DNA from: Colletotrichum lupini
Lineage: Eukaryota > Ascomycota > Sordariomycetes > Glomerellales > Glomerellaceae
Length of the DNA: 64,000 nt
Assembly: GCF_023278565.1 (NCBI RefSeq)
Contig: NC_064678.1
Location: 3,100,001 to 3,164,000, forward strand
Direction of reading: 5' to 3'
Shown: positions 37,941 through 50,694 of the stretch, piece after piece
How positions within the stretch are numbered: the stretch's first letter is position 1
Layout: each line of letters opens with the position of its first letter
Translations under genes and position numbers: made by a program
Notes under the pieces: generated by a model
The model's database searches: none
The model's input: the letters and a program-made list of their open reading frames with translations, nothing else
Told to the model about the DNA's origin: nothing

Positions 37941-39648
37941 ATGACAGAAGCATTCATCCACGACGTTCTCATCATCGGCGCCGGCCCCTGCGGCCTAGCC
38001 GTTGCCTCCCGCCTATGTGAACACTCTCCCTCAGCCCTCTTCACAGACGAAGAACACCAGCGGTATCACTGGATCCGCAAGTACGGCCGCCGCATGCCCC
38101 TGAAGAACAGACGAAACGGCAACATCATTGAGAAGAGAACACCGGAACGCAGCCAGCGGTACTCGACGCTGGTCTTGAACGCCACGGGCGACGAGTGGAT
38201 GAACCGCTGGAACCGTCTCTTCAAGACGTTCGACATCACTCACCTCCGGAGCCCCATGTTCTTCCACGTTGACCCGAGTGATCGCGACGCCCTGCTCGCC
38301 AGAGCCCACGAGAGGAACCAGGAAAATGAGTTACAGGAGCTTCGGGCGTGCGTCGGAAAAGAGATTAGCAAGCATTTGCGCAAGGCGAGGCTCAAGTCAC
38401 GAAACCCAAAGTAAGCAGCAAAACCTCGCTCCTTGCACCTGTACCTCTGTACAACCGATGTTAACATGGCTTTCTCACAGACAACACGCCGTCGTTGAAG
38501 TCGACGAACGAGACCGCAAAGATTACTTCACGCCTCCCACAAACCTCTTCGCCAACCACTGCGAATGCATCGTCGACCGCTACGGCCTCCGCGAAGGCCT
38601 CATCCAAAACGAAGAGGTGGAGGATATCCAATACCGCACCGTCAAGCAAGTCTCCCCAGACGCAAACCTCTTTGCCGTTCACACAAACAAGGCAACGCAC
38701 TACGCGAGAACAGTCGTCCTGGCCGTCGGCCCAGCCAACGCGCCCACGATCCCTCCCGTCCTAGGCCTCAACAGTGAACCGGGTTGCGCGGCGCCGCCTC
38801 AGGTCTGCCACAGCATGCAGATCCAAAAGTTCCCCGACCCGGTCGTGCAGGCCAAGATCTCCGCAAAGAAGACGACAAACGTCCTTGTCGTGGGCGGCGG
38901 GTTGACGTCGGCGCAGTTGTCTGACCTGGCTATCCGGCGCGGCGTGACTAAAGTCTGGCACCTCATGCGCGGCCCTTGCAAAGTGAAGCCGTTTGATATC
39001 GACCTCGCGTGGATGGGCAAATTCCGCAACGTGGAGCAGGCGTACTTCTGGTCCGCGGACTCGGATGAAGAGAGGCTGCAGCAGATTCAGAGCGCCCGAG
39101 GCGGAGGCAGCATCACGCCGCCATACCAGAAGCGGTTGAAGCAGCATATCGCAAAGGGCAGCTTGCGTCTCTTGACGAACACCAAACTATCCGAGGCTCA
39201 TTTTGACGAGGAGAAGAAGGTGTGGAACGTCAAGACGGAGCCGCCGGCTGCTGATGGTGACCTGCCGGGTATGGACTTCATTTACTTTGCTACGGGCGTG
39301 CAGACGGATTATGCGAGCTTGCCGTACTTGCAGACGATGCTACGTGAGCATCCCATCCACGGCCACGGAGGCTTGCCGTGCATCGACGACGACCTGAAAT
39401 GGTCAAAAGACGTGCCGCTGTTTTTGTCGGGAAGACTTGCCGCGCTACGTCTGGGACCCGGCGCGGCTAATCTCGCGGGCGCCCGGGCAGGTGCTGAGAG
39501 GATTGCGTGGGCTATCGAGGATATTCTTCCGGATCGGACTGGTGATGTACCGGGGGAGTCTGACATGAGTGATGAGAAGATGAGGTTCGTGACGGGTAGG
39601 GGGAACAGATTTGATAGCTTGATTACAGCGGGAGATGGTGATTGGTAG
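37941..39648 (+). CDS. FAD/NAD(P)-dependent oxidoreductase (flavin monooxygenase-like)
   Basis: Two exons, 37941..38410 and 38481..39648, encode 545 aa. The 70-bp intron runs from GTAAGC to TCACAG, phase 2. The N-terminus has the FAD dinucleotide-binding motif LIIGAGPCGLAVASRL (GxGxxG at residues 13-18). The middle has the NAD(P)H motif VLVVGGGLTSAQLSDLA. Near the C-terminus is the FATGV segment typical of class B flavin monooxygenases and N-hydroxylases. The overall layout resembles the SidA/lysine-ornithine monooxygenase-like superfamily, but it is not a recognisable siderophore enzyme. The substrate is unknown. No biosynthetic-cluster neighbours are visible, so a secondary-metabolite role is not supported by context. 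Confidence 0.85.
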
Positions 39649-42600
39649 TAGCCTTGATGACAATTGAACGAGACAAAGATGAACAATACCTCAAGAGAGT
39701 ACTTTAAGGCCATGTTGGTTCCTTGAACCTCTCAATCTTTCTTCTAGCTTCAGGTGTCAAAACATGGAGTCCGTCATCCATTGAGATTATCTAGAGGGGA
39801 GCAAGCATTTGCTGGGGATGGACTAAAGGCTGCGAGATAGGCCGAATGGCCATTACAAGAGTTCTTGGAGCGACCTCATCTAGCGTCCGATACTATCAAA
39901 TTCGGGTATGACCACAGACTATAAGAAAATAACCAAGACTGGCGTCTGGGAATGTTAGATGTACAAACACGTTCGCTCATTCGGCTTTTTGGCTTGCTTG
40001 GGAGCAGCGTCCTCAAGTTTGGCCGCGACTCAACTGAAGGAACATTCCGGACAAGACGGCTCGTTCGAATTATGAGTATGCCCTCCACTTAACCCTTTTT
40101 CTTATCAACACCACGCGTCTTACCATCTTCCTGGGCTTCTGAGGTAGTTCACAGGGAGAATACATTAGGGAAAACAGGTTGAAGAGGCAGGGGGTGGTGA
40201 TATCTTCGGTGGTAGAGACACAATCCTGCTGAAGACAGAAAGGCATATGGGGCACAGTCTTCATATCTTGGGGGAGTGCAGATCCCTCAATCAAGAGCTT
40301 GGTATCCCTTGTGGTGTAATTGTGGCGATTAGCTTCATTCGACTTTTAGCAAGTATTTATACTCATCAGGCCTGTCTCGATTGACCCGTGCGGTGTCGTT
40401 TGTGTGTCTATCCATAAACTATGTACTCCCTGTAACTCTTTGCGGCGTCAAGACAATGACTAATGTCTATCTTCTTTAGTTTTAGGACATTGGAAAGAAA
40501 AATTGGACACCACACTGCTGAACGTCACAAGTACTCCGTACGCCGTGTCTTAATTGACAGAACCCAATGGACATATCATCTCCGAATACGTGTTGCTGTT
40601 AGGTTGACTTTTGGCAAACAGCTACAGGCCTAACAGGTTCATAAACACTTGGAGAGTACGAGCATGCTGAAAGGCATTCAAGCACCACTCAGACTTATCT
40701 CACCAATGGAAGAAAGCCTGCCTCAATTACCAGTCAGGACATCAGTGAGCAACGTCGCTGCCTCCAGTCTGTTATACGGACTGACATAAAGTCGAACAAA
40801 GGACCCGTGACTAAGCTCCCACCATATAGGAACAACGACGTTGACCGAAAGTCCGCTTCAGTTATCTGTCGGCATTGGTCACCGGCCCGAAGTATGGTGC
40901 GGAGCCCCGGACTTCTCGGACCCGGGTACATACGACATCTCCTCGATATTCGTCATCTTCCGGACTAAGCCATGTTACACCATGTCATTGGCTATTGATG
41001 CCAGATGGCGCGTTCATAATCAAATAATCTTCAGCTATCGCAATCCTAGTCTCCGTAAACATGCCGCGCAAGACCTACCATTCCGCCGGGTCCGCCCTAT
41101 TGGCTTCATTGACGTTCAGGTCGACTTACTCCACTCGTATCCCATTTGACCCGAAGTGTGCTTAGTGAGATTCAGACTTTCCATCTTTCATCTACACCAC
41201 TATCTGCCGAGGTCCCAGATACACCGATGCGATAAAAGGTACCCGCGTGGCTGTGAATTAGTCTAGAACTCAATCCCGTTATCTCACTGATTTCGATATG
41301 TTCCTGGCTTGGCGAGAGGAGCTCATCTATCCGTACCGATGGCCAACTTTGGTGGCGAGTAGAAAGCAATCGAAAATAGACTCGCGCCATGTTTGGACGA
41401 AATAAGATATCTGGTATATCTGACATTGTTTCCAAGGCCACCAATAGTCCGAGGATCTAGGTACCATCAGGTACAGCACCAGGTAGACCGCAGCGATTCC
41501 CCACCTCGTGTTCACAATTAGACGTATACCACACTATCGCACCACCTAATATCACCGAGGAGAATAGCCCCGAAAGCCGCGGCTTTTCCTTCACGCTTCA
41601 TCTCTCTGGAACACCTACCACAGAGGGGCTTTCGCCAAGAGATCCAACATGAGCCCATGCGTCGAGCCCGCTTACCTCATCCCGAAAGCGAGAACAGAAA
41701 CAACCGACGTTCGGTTCATCCGGAGACACCGACCTTGGATCTTTATTCTTCCCCGGTCTCATCCAAGACCGTAGGCGAAGAGAAGGAGTGGAGAGAGAGG
41801 AAGAGGTGGAGGCCGCGTCTTCAATGCTATACCATCACCCGGGTTTCCCGCTTCGCGCGGACTCCCTCTCGCTGGTCCCCCCCCATCGGGCCGGTATGTG
41901 ACAAGGTATGGCCGTTCTGCAACCATTCCTCCAAGGATGCTTCGATATACTTTCTTAGACCTCACCTTGCCCTGGACCTGAGTCGAGTGCCTGGTTTTCT
42001 CTGGGCCCTTCCTCCTCTCCTCCCACTCCCCACTTCGACTCCACCTCCACCTCCCGCCCCAGAGCCGCGCGCGCGGCCGCTGCGGCCCCCAACTTAATAC
42101 CAAAGGCTGGCTACCTACTCCCACCGGCAAAAAGCTGCCATCTAGAGCTCGTATACCAGTTCCAGTCACCGGTACGAATAAACCACCAGTGACTGCAGTC
42201 CGTATTTCGGGGCGTTTCTATGGAACACAACGGCGAGCCGTCTTTCGTCGTTCTTTCTCCACGGGCAATACCTAGTTTCTGCCATGTGACAGAGGGGGCC
42301 TCGCCGGGGTCGGCCCTACCCACAACACGGATAGGTGGCGTTCTAGACCTGGAGAAAGGGCGGAAGTGCGAGGTGATCGGAGGAGTTACGCGGAGAAGAT
42401 GGAGGGGTCGGGAGAGTCATGGCATGCACTGTGAATCCGGGGCAAACTCGAGTTCCCTCTTCCTTTTTGCTCGAAATGCGAGGCTCACGAACCAGGCCAT
42501 TTTGTCATTTTCCGCCTTTGCGACGAACGCCTCGTCGAACTAATTAGTCAACTCCATGGGGAGCCTCACTCATGCTACGCTATGAATCTCATGCTGATGA

Positions 42601-43330
42601 ATATCGACGTTTCTCGGCTATATAGCTGTTCTTAATGAGGCGGTTCAAAGCACATCGAGTGGGTGGTTCATGAGTTTTGTGTGGAATAAAGTGTTCTCTT
42701 TTTGCCACTCAGTCGCTGACTGACACATTCGCTATCTGCCCATATAACACCAAAACCTAGATCCCTGGCCCCAAGCTCATCCAATTTACCCCAGACGCCG
42801 TCGCAATATCTCGCCATCCTCAAGAGTTTGAGTATGTGAATGTGTGAGTCCTTGTTTAGAACAATGCTCTGAAAATGTTGAAAAAGAGCGATGATTTTGC
42901 GCTCTATATACAAAAAAGATGTTTTTGTTCGTTCGACACTTTCGTCCACGAAACCTTTGCCAGCGCTCTTTTTGCGTAGTGTGTTGTTTCTCTCCCGCGG
43001 AATGACGATCCTGTTTCTCATCTTGCAAAGAAGAATCAAACGCTTTGTGTGGGTTGTGAACCATAAAATCCCCCGGCTGGTATAACCTCCCAATCCGTAC
43101 TGTGTCGTCGTAGTCTCTCTCGATATGTACACTCTATGTAGCCAGGTTGTTTGTAAATGCAAAAGAAAAGGGGTGAGTGTAACAACATGAAGAAACAAAC
43201 TTTTGCAAGCCAGGGCCAAAGAGAACCTTACGGCATTGCAATACGCTTTCCGCTTGTCATCTCGATGACGGCAAAACTTTCATCGACAGTTCAATGCCTG
43301 ATAACAATATCAAAAATTCCAAGGCGCGCT
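39649..43330. other. 3.7-kb convergent intergenic region
   Basis: The region lies between the ends of the convergent oxidoreductase and DUF3405 genes. It contains only short ORFs without family signatures and no RIP-like bias by eye. A Pro-rich frame near 41980-42090 reflects a C-rich stretch. No RNA gene is recognised. Confidence 0.45.
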
Positions 43331-45706
43331 TTAATTTCGCTCAATCGGGTTCTCCCACTTGATCGGGTGCAGCAGCATGCTGCGCATGCACAAGCGACCA
43401 GAGCTGTCCTTGTGAGACTCTTCATCTTGGCCCCCGCGTAATGTGCCCTCGCCGGCACGGCCGCCGTTACCGCCACGGCCGTCCATCTGGGGGTAACCGA
43501 GCCATCGGCGCCAGAGGAGCCCGGCAAACTCTGAGTTGTAGTACCAGCTAGTACCCTTGTGGTTGTGCTCGTTCTTGAGGTCAAAGGGGCTGCCGTGACC
43601 TCCTGTAGTGCCATCGCGGCCGCCGTTGAAGGCCTTCTCGATGGTGTTAAAGGGGTACCATGCTCTATCCAGAAATACTGGGTGAGGTGCGTAAGCCGCC
43701 TTGAAGCCGTGGTGGAGAGCCATGCTGGCGGGGAACATTTCCGAGAACATGCTGTGGTGCAGACGCCACATCTCCTCATGCATGGCGGCCAAGAGCCGGC
43801 GAGATAGTCGTGAAGCTGTGACAATGGAGCATCGGCGTGGTGGCGGAGCAAAGACCATTTCGTAGCCAGTGACATCCTTGGCGAAAACCCAGCCGGATTC
43901 GTCGGCGTCGAAGAGGGGATTCAATGTGATGAGGTCGGCTTCCTCACCAACACCACACTCGTCGGGGTTGCCACCGCGGGCGCAGGAAGCGGGCAGAATG
44001 GAATGGCCAGCCTCCTCACTCTTCAGTGACATGCGACCGGGGAAAATTTGGGGGCCCAGGATGGCGCGGCGGCCAGATGCGTTGAGCTCTCTCTCGACGA
44101 CACTGGCGAATTCGTTCCATGAACCGTGCTCGGCGGGGATGTAGTACTTGGATGATCGCTCCCATAGAAGGGTGCGAGTCTGTTGCTTAGCCCAGGACCC
44201 CAGGCGGTCGAGCAATTCGTAGTATGAGCCGATGTAGCGCATATCCATCTCCCAGTTCCAGAAGTGGGCGTATTCCGGGTGCTGAAGGGCGAAGACCTGG
44301 AGGGGCATCTGGGCGCTGCGGTAAACTCCGTGAATGTCTCCATTCGAGGGATTCTCAATGGCGTCGGCGAAGTGACCCGGGTAATAAAGCTTCATCTCGG
44401 CCTCCGACCATAGAGTACAGAGCGAGTGGAATTCGGTGGGAACGTTGGCATCGAGGATACTCTGCACTACTGAGGGGTCCGACCAGATGGCAGCCTCGTT
44501 ATCCTTCACATGGAGAAGAAAATGAACGCTGTACTCGCCACCAGACTTGAGGGAGAGCTCGGAGATCATTGCGCGGAAGTTGACAATGGCGAGCTGTGTC
44601 CACTCGAATCCTACGTAGGTGCGGACGACAACGGCAATTCGATCAATCTGCTTGACTCCGGTCTCGTTTGTTTCGGGCTCACTGTAAATCGAGTCGTACG
44701 TGCTCTGCTTGGTGCCATTGTTGAAGCGGGCGCTGTTGCGTTCGATACATCGATCTTGCGCGACACCCCAGTCAACACGGCTGTAATCGATCTTGCCAGT
44801 CTTGGTCCAAACAATGTCAGCTCCCTCTTGTTCCGTATCTTGACCTTGCGAAGTGCCTCCCTCGCGAATGTCGTAACCAAGTCCGTAGGGGCCGTAGCGG
44901 CCGAATCGATCGAAACAAACGTCATTGCGTAGGCCGAGCACGGTGTGGGAGCCGATGGCCGGATCGGGCTGGTTTTGGGGGACACCATCAAATGCCCAAA
45001 TGTCGGGGACTGCGATCTTGTCTTCCTCATCCACAAAACATTCCTTGACAGGGTGGTAATCTTTCTGATACTCAGTAGACGCGTAGTTTGGGTGAGCTGC
45101 GTAAGGGGTGGGAGTAGGAGGGGTATCATGGTAAATCGGCACGGTGGTGACGGGTGCCGGAAAAGAGTTGTTGGGATATTCAGGTGTGTGATTGGCAATG
45201 GGAACGATGGACTTCAGACCATTGAAGTAGCCATTGAGACTTTATAGCATTAGCGGGTTGCTCACAACTCTTAGAAATCGACATGGCACTCACTGCTTGA
45301 ACTTGAGCCATGGCGGCATGTCACTGTCGATAATGAGATCTTCCTCTGGTGGCGCCGGCCTTCCCTGCTTCTTGGGGTCACCGCCCATTCCACCTATTCT
45401 GTAATCATCTCCTAGAATCTTTCCATCTCGGGTGTATAGTGGCGTATTCAGGTATGCGAGCGCGATCAGCATAGAAATTGTCACCGTCCATATCACAACC
45501 CTGCGATACAGGCAATGGCCTAGTATCGCACGCACCCGGAGTTTCGGTTGTGGGATCGTAGTGGCTGGCGCGGGGAGAAAGAACTCCCCCTTCTCCTGTC
45601 CTGGGGTTGACTGAAATAATGAGTTTGAGCGGGATGAACGGGTGCTGGACCGGCTGCTGCTGATGGATCGTGTCGTGCTGGTGAGTAGAGAGTGTGCTCG
45701 CTCCAT
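43331..45706 (-). CDS. DUF3405-family glycosyltransferase-like type II membrane protein
   Basis: Two exons, complement(43331..45239,45294..45706), encode 773 aa. The 54-bp intron has donor GTGAGT, branch CGCTAATGC and acceptor AAAG, phase 2. A Ser/Arg-rich cytosolic tail is followed by one membrane segment at about residues 70-86 (VVIWTVTISMLIALAYL), the layout of a Golgi type II glycosyltransferase. The large lumenal region carries the fungal DUF3405 features: RIAVVVRTYVGFEW, FHSLCTLWSEAEMKLYYP, HFWNWEMDMRYIGSYYELL and a C-terminal WYYNSEFAGLLWRRWLG. The acidic EMD triad in the latter part is a plausible metal/nucleotide-sugar site. The family is fungus-specific and of unproven activity; the glycosyltransferase label is inferred. 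Confidence 0.88.
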
Positions 45707-48700
45707 GATTGCCGGAGTGAGTAGTTGGGTAATTGGGTATCACAAAAACATCTGGTGATGGAAACTTGGCCTAGCAGAAAAAACAAGATCGAATGCAAGA
45801 AGGAGTGCGAGGGGAGGGGAGTAGCGAAGGTTAATACTATAAAGAAGGGAACAAAATTGTGCGAGTGACGTTTTTGCTTCCATGTCCAGACACCGGCTCA
45901 GACCTTACTTTTCAAACAAGCCAACTCCCTGCACAGAGTGTTGGACGTATAGAAGACACAAAAACTCACATATCATGCAACAGAGCGAGCAGATGGGACC
46001 GACAAGTCGGCAGCGGGGGGGTGGTTGACCGGGCTGATCTGCGGAGAGAGAGGCAAGCAGTCGGCCTGAGTTGGGATGTCCAGGGTTCGGGGACTGCCGA
46101 GCCTCCTTGCCTCTTTGGCTCTGACTTGACTGTCCACCATTCCCACGCCAGACTGTCTCAGCTCCCAACGTCGCGGGGAGCGAGCAAGGGTTTGCCTTGA
46201 GCCGCCAAGCCGGGGACAAGGGGCCAATGAGCCTCAAGTTGTTGCGGAAGAAGTGCTTCTTCCATCCCTTCCCCAGCTTCCAAGCCCATCATCGTATCGT
46301 TTGGATTGAATGAGCTTGGCAGGTCCCGTATTCAGGAGTTGGACCCAACCTCATCGCCCATACCGGCCTTACTGAGACCATACGAGAGCTTGGTGGTATT
46401 CCAGACCCATCGCGTTCCGATATCCGAAAAATAAGGACCTTGGTGATGATCCTTCGGATACCCGCCACAGCCGGGACGCCAGCTGGACGGACGAATCTGC
46501 AGCACAGGCAAGACAGCCTTCGCGGAGCTGTATCAGAGCGTATGGGATCAGCGCCTCGATGGTAGAGGAAGGAGGAAGAGAGACTCGAGAGTGTGAGAAG
46601 GGGTTGCGCGTCCCTTGTGGGGCCCTGGCAAACCTGGCTTATGCGTAGATCCATCCGGTATAGGACCAAGAACTACCGTTGGTTAACTTGGTTCCTCTCC
46701 CACTCTGCTCGCGACACGGCACCCAAGAACAGGGAGGGTGGCTGTAGCTTGTTGCTAAAGAAAGCAACCGGGACGTGAATCGGGGCGTCGATTAAGGTGT
46801 GGACATGCAAGGAACGTGGTTGGAGCGCACGGGAGCTGCTGCATCTGAAACCGTCGACGTTGCGGCGTTGGGCGACGTTTCATGCCAAGCTCAACCCACG
46901 TTGCGAGTTTGGTGGTGCAATTTGTCAAGTTAAAGACGGAGGGCAAGCGAATTGGGGGGAAAACTCCAAGAAAAAAAGACCGGCACTGGGCTTCTTCTGG
47001 GGGTGCGGAAACCCGGCGCTGGGACGGCGTGGTTCGTCGCTCCAGCCCTGTTCGTTCCATTCCATCCGCTCTGTAGCACTACAATTTTGCCGTCCGCGGA
47101 TGGAGTGGGCTGTTTTGGGGCGCCACAACCCTTCAAGTCGTCCAGTTCCTGTTGCGGCTCTTGTTTTGTTGGCGTTGTATTTCTGGCAGACCGAATCAGG
47201 AAGGCCATGGTCCGTAGTTGTATCGGTGTGGTCTCGTATGGTCCAAATCCTAAGAATCCCATCTTCGTTCTCTGGTACGTCGTCGTCGTAATGAACGCCA
47301 CCGGAAAGCCATCTGACGGTGAGCCGAACGTAGTTTCGCCCACTCAAAGTGTATATACCGGCACAATTAGCTTCGGGCTCAGGCAAGGCGGACGCCTACG
47401 CCCTTTCAGTCGGGTCTCGCTTCAATTCGATCTTATTTCGTCCGGTCACCATTGTTGTAAGGTGGTGGGAATGCGTGACCTGTTGGCCCGCAATCCGATC
47501 CTGAACTATACGGTGAGAACACCAAGAGGCTCTCTACTTCATTCCCGTGGAAGTTTCATCCGTATGCGCTCCGGCTGTTCAGCTGTCTTGGCTTCCGCTG
47601 GACCCTGTGCTTCTATTTGCAAGAGTAGTATTGCCATCTCGAGGTCTATGCGTTCGTCGTTGGCGAGGATTGAAAGCACTGACAAAGAATCGCCCCTGCA
47701 GCAGCTGATGATCAATAACAATCTGAGCCATCATATTTGCCCCAAGTAATGGCATGAGAACCACGGCTTGAGCAGTCGACAACAGATTTAGAAGTACTCA
47801 AGGACAGTAGGTTGGCCATAGTGTGCCCAAGCCGTTAATCTGTCGCCCTGCCGCCCGTCAAATTGATTGATGTTCTTTAAACTTGGAGGCCGTGAAGGGT
47901 GACGGACGGGCTTCTAGCATCCAATTCGGGCTAGTCATCGAGACTAGGGGCCCGCCATCATCAACGGGATGCCATCATAGGTTTCGACCGAGCTCTGCCA
48001 GGTCAAGTGTTCGTCGTGAAGCAATTAAACTCACCTTCTTTCGCGTGGACCAGGAAGCCTGAATAGGCATACCAGTTTGGTTTGGATTAAACCACAATGA
48101 TAATTTCCGAGCCTCATGGATAGTGTTCAATATGCGTCATGCTAGGCAAGTGACACCTGGGCCTATGGGAGCCGTATAATAGAGGCATCGCGTCACTGAT
48201 TGATGGTAGAGTTTTTCCGAAACTGCCTCCCTTTGAGCTCCGAATAGAACGCCTTGCAAGGTCCAAGCTGGGATTAATGGAAAATAAAGGCTGGGTTATT
48301 AGTGACGTCAGTTCCGGCCCCGGGTGCCAGTGACAGCGGGGGTATATCTGCGATGGTGCGATGACATCGTCTGTCAGCTGAAATTGTTAGAAAGCCTCGG
48401 GAGGGCGGACGGGCGAGAGTTGTGAGGAAGTTCAGGTTGGAGGGGAAGAAGGCGGGAAGGTTGTCGAGTCGAAGAAGGGAAGAGGGCATAGGCCAGGTCC
48501 CGGCGCTGGTCTTCGTGAGTCTGTTGAAGGTCTGATTGTCTGTCCTCGCCGGCCATGACTCGTCCGAGTCGCAAAGTGAGTTGGGACTTTCCAGATAGGG
48601 CGAGATCGAAACAGAGGATTGCGTGTCTATCATGGAAACACTATCCTGACGCGCGATGGATTGACCAAGATCACGACGCTCGCCCTAGATCTGAACGGCG

Positions 48701-49309
48701 TGTGTTTCGGTGTTTGGACGGTTCGTCGATTTTCCACCACAAGGTTATGGGGGAAACGCGAGGAGCGAAGACGGAAGTGTCAAGCGCCAATAACCAGGGA
48801 GATCCAGACGGGAAACAACGTAGAAACTTCTTAGGCATCGGCCAGGCGCGTCCTCGTGAAGTAAATAGGCTCGACAGGTACGAAAGGCTTGTTCTAGCCA
48901 GGTCAATCGAAGGTTTGGTGGACCTTAGTTGGTAGCTGCAACCTGCAGGACTTATGTCCGTCAATGAAAGGCCCGGCATAGGTAAGTACCTTACATGGAG
49001 AGAGGAACTTGTGGGCCAGGAATCTGAACAAGTTCCCGTTGAGGCCAGCCAGCTGGGGCCAGCCGGGAGCAGCTCCAGCCTCATGATTCGACCTAAGTCA
49101 CGTGCGACAGCCCGATCGCATGGAATTGAGGCTGAACATCGCCTCAGCCACACCCGTCTTGTAAGCGGAAATTGCTTAGCGTGCACCTGCCCTACCCGCA
49201 CACAAGCGACATTTTCAGCAAAACGACTGAATTTCACTTCCCCCCGCCGGCCCCGACAATTTCATCGTCACGACACTCCGGCAAGCGAAATCGACAAACA
49301 GCCGCCAAG
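45707..49309. other. 3.6-kb divergent intergenic region
   Basis: The region lies between the starts of the DUF3405 gene (-) and the eL42 gene (+). It holds both promoters. The last about 80 bp before the eL42 ATG are pyrimidine-rich (CACTTCCCCCCGCC...), as usual for ribosomal-protein leaders. ORFs of up to 265 codons (46952-47749) lack family features and look like chance. Confidence 0.45.
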
Positions 49310-50107
49310 ATGGGTAAGTCTTTATTGGAATGAATTGTTATGCTATTTGGGTGTTGTTGCCAGCAGCCGGATTTGATTTCAGAAAGAGAAGGATTGCCGA
49401 CCTCGCCGACCGTTGCGTTGCCGCCGATTTGCGATCGACAAAGACGATTGGGAACGGGGGGGATGATGCACGAATATCGACACGAAAATCAAACGACAGC
49501 CGACACCACGATAGCGTTCGACGGAGAGGATGTAGGCTCGAAAGGGATCGACCCGGCTGCGGCAATGGCACATGAATTTCGCGAGATGGACGTGTGGTCC
49601 TGACGATGGATGTTGGAGGCTGACTCTGGGTGCAGTGAACATTCCCAAGACGCGTATGACCTACTGCAAGGGCAAGGAGTGCCGCAAGCACACCCAGCAC
49701 AAGGTCACCCAGTACAAGGCCGGCAAGGTATGTCTAACGACACGCGCGCGACGACCGACTCCTAGCGACGCACTCACGACACACGATCCGGACGGTTCAC
49801 TAAATGATTGTTTGATGTAGGCCTCGCTGTTCGCGCAGGGAAAGAGACGTTACGACCGAAAGCAGTCCGGTTACGGTGGTCAGACCAAGCCTGTCTTCCA
49901 CAAGAAGGCTAAGACCACCAAGAAGGTTGTCCTGCGGTTGGAGTGCATCAAGTGCAAGACCAAGCTCCAGCTCGCCCTGAAGCGCTGCAAGCACTTCGAG
50001 TTGGGGTATGATATCATCCCCTATCTAATGGACGCGACCTCGAATCATATACTGACAACCCTCGTAGTGGTGACAAGAAGACCAAGGGTGCTGCCCTCGT
50101 TTTCTAA
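49310..50107 (+). CDS. RPL42: 60S ribosomal protein eL42 (L44/L36a)
   Basis: Four exons, 49310..49313, 49636..49727, 49821..50005 and 50068..50107, encode 106 aa, exactly the usual eL42 length. Exon 1 is only ATGG; the first intron is 322 bp, and the others are 93 and 62 bp. The protein starts [25 protein letters not shown]. It has the four zinc-ribbon cysteines as CxxxxC (C12, C17) and ECIKCK near residue 75, and ends [13 protein letters not shown]. It sits in the large subunit at the E-site, where cycloheximide binds. Residue 56 is Pro (KPVFH), the form associated with cycloheximide sensitivity in yeasts. A tiny first exon and a long first intron are typical of fungal ribosomal-protein genes. 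Confidence 0.97.
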
Positions 50108-50694
50108 ACGCATTGTGTTTTCGGTCGACCGACTTTTATGGCTCCTTTCACGGCACACGGATCATCATCAGGCTGGAACAATGGCGGCGAAGAGGGTTAC
50201 CAGTTCTCATTTGAGGAACTCTACATAGGGAACAAATAAAAGCCCTTGCTTGCGAACGGATACCAAAAGCAATTCATCCAGCTTCCCTCCCCTCCTCATC
50301 CCTCACCTGCTTTCGCGCGCTTAGAGAGACCACACAACCGAAAAGAAAAAAAAGTGACAAGAGAAAATGCGGGATGCGTGGGAACTCGACAAACGGTTTG
50401 TCCTGAGGGTGGTGATCACACTCGAGGTGGGATGAACTTGTCCCTGTTGAGACATGCCCAGGCTCCCGAATCTGTGGTCGCTAGAAGATAGATGCCTTCT
50501 ATGAGGCTCAACCGGTCAATCACATAACTGAGTCACGAAATAACGTTATCATGTTCAATTCCCATCCCATCTATTTGTCCAATGTGAATTAGATCCGCCG
50601 CGTCAGCTCTGCCATTCCGTCTATCCCTCATCTAGAGCTTGAGTTCGATTCTGCAACACGCCCAGGCGCCGAGGCGCCCAGCCAGGTTTCCGTC
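50108..50694. other. Convergent 3' intergenic region
   Basis: This 587-bp interval holds the 3' UTRs of eL42 (+) and the 2H phosphodiesterase-like gene (-). An A-rich stretch (50338-50355) lies about 235 bp after the eL42 stop. No gene is seen. Confidence 0.5.

Noticed and set aside
46952..47749. 265-codon plus-strand ORF in the DUF3405-eL42 intergenic region
   Set aside because: No domain, repeat or family pattern, atypical composition, and several overlapping ORFs of similar length on both strands, as expected by chance in GC-rich DNA.
48671..49237. 188-codon minus-strand ORF just upstream of eL42
   Set aside because: It overlaps the expected eL42 promoter, has no recognisable features, and its Arg/Ser/Leu-rich composition is typical of chance ORFs.
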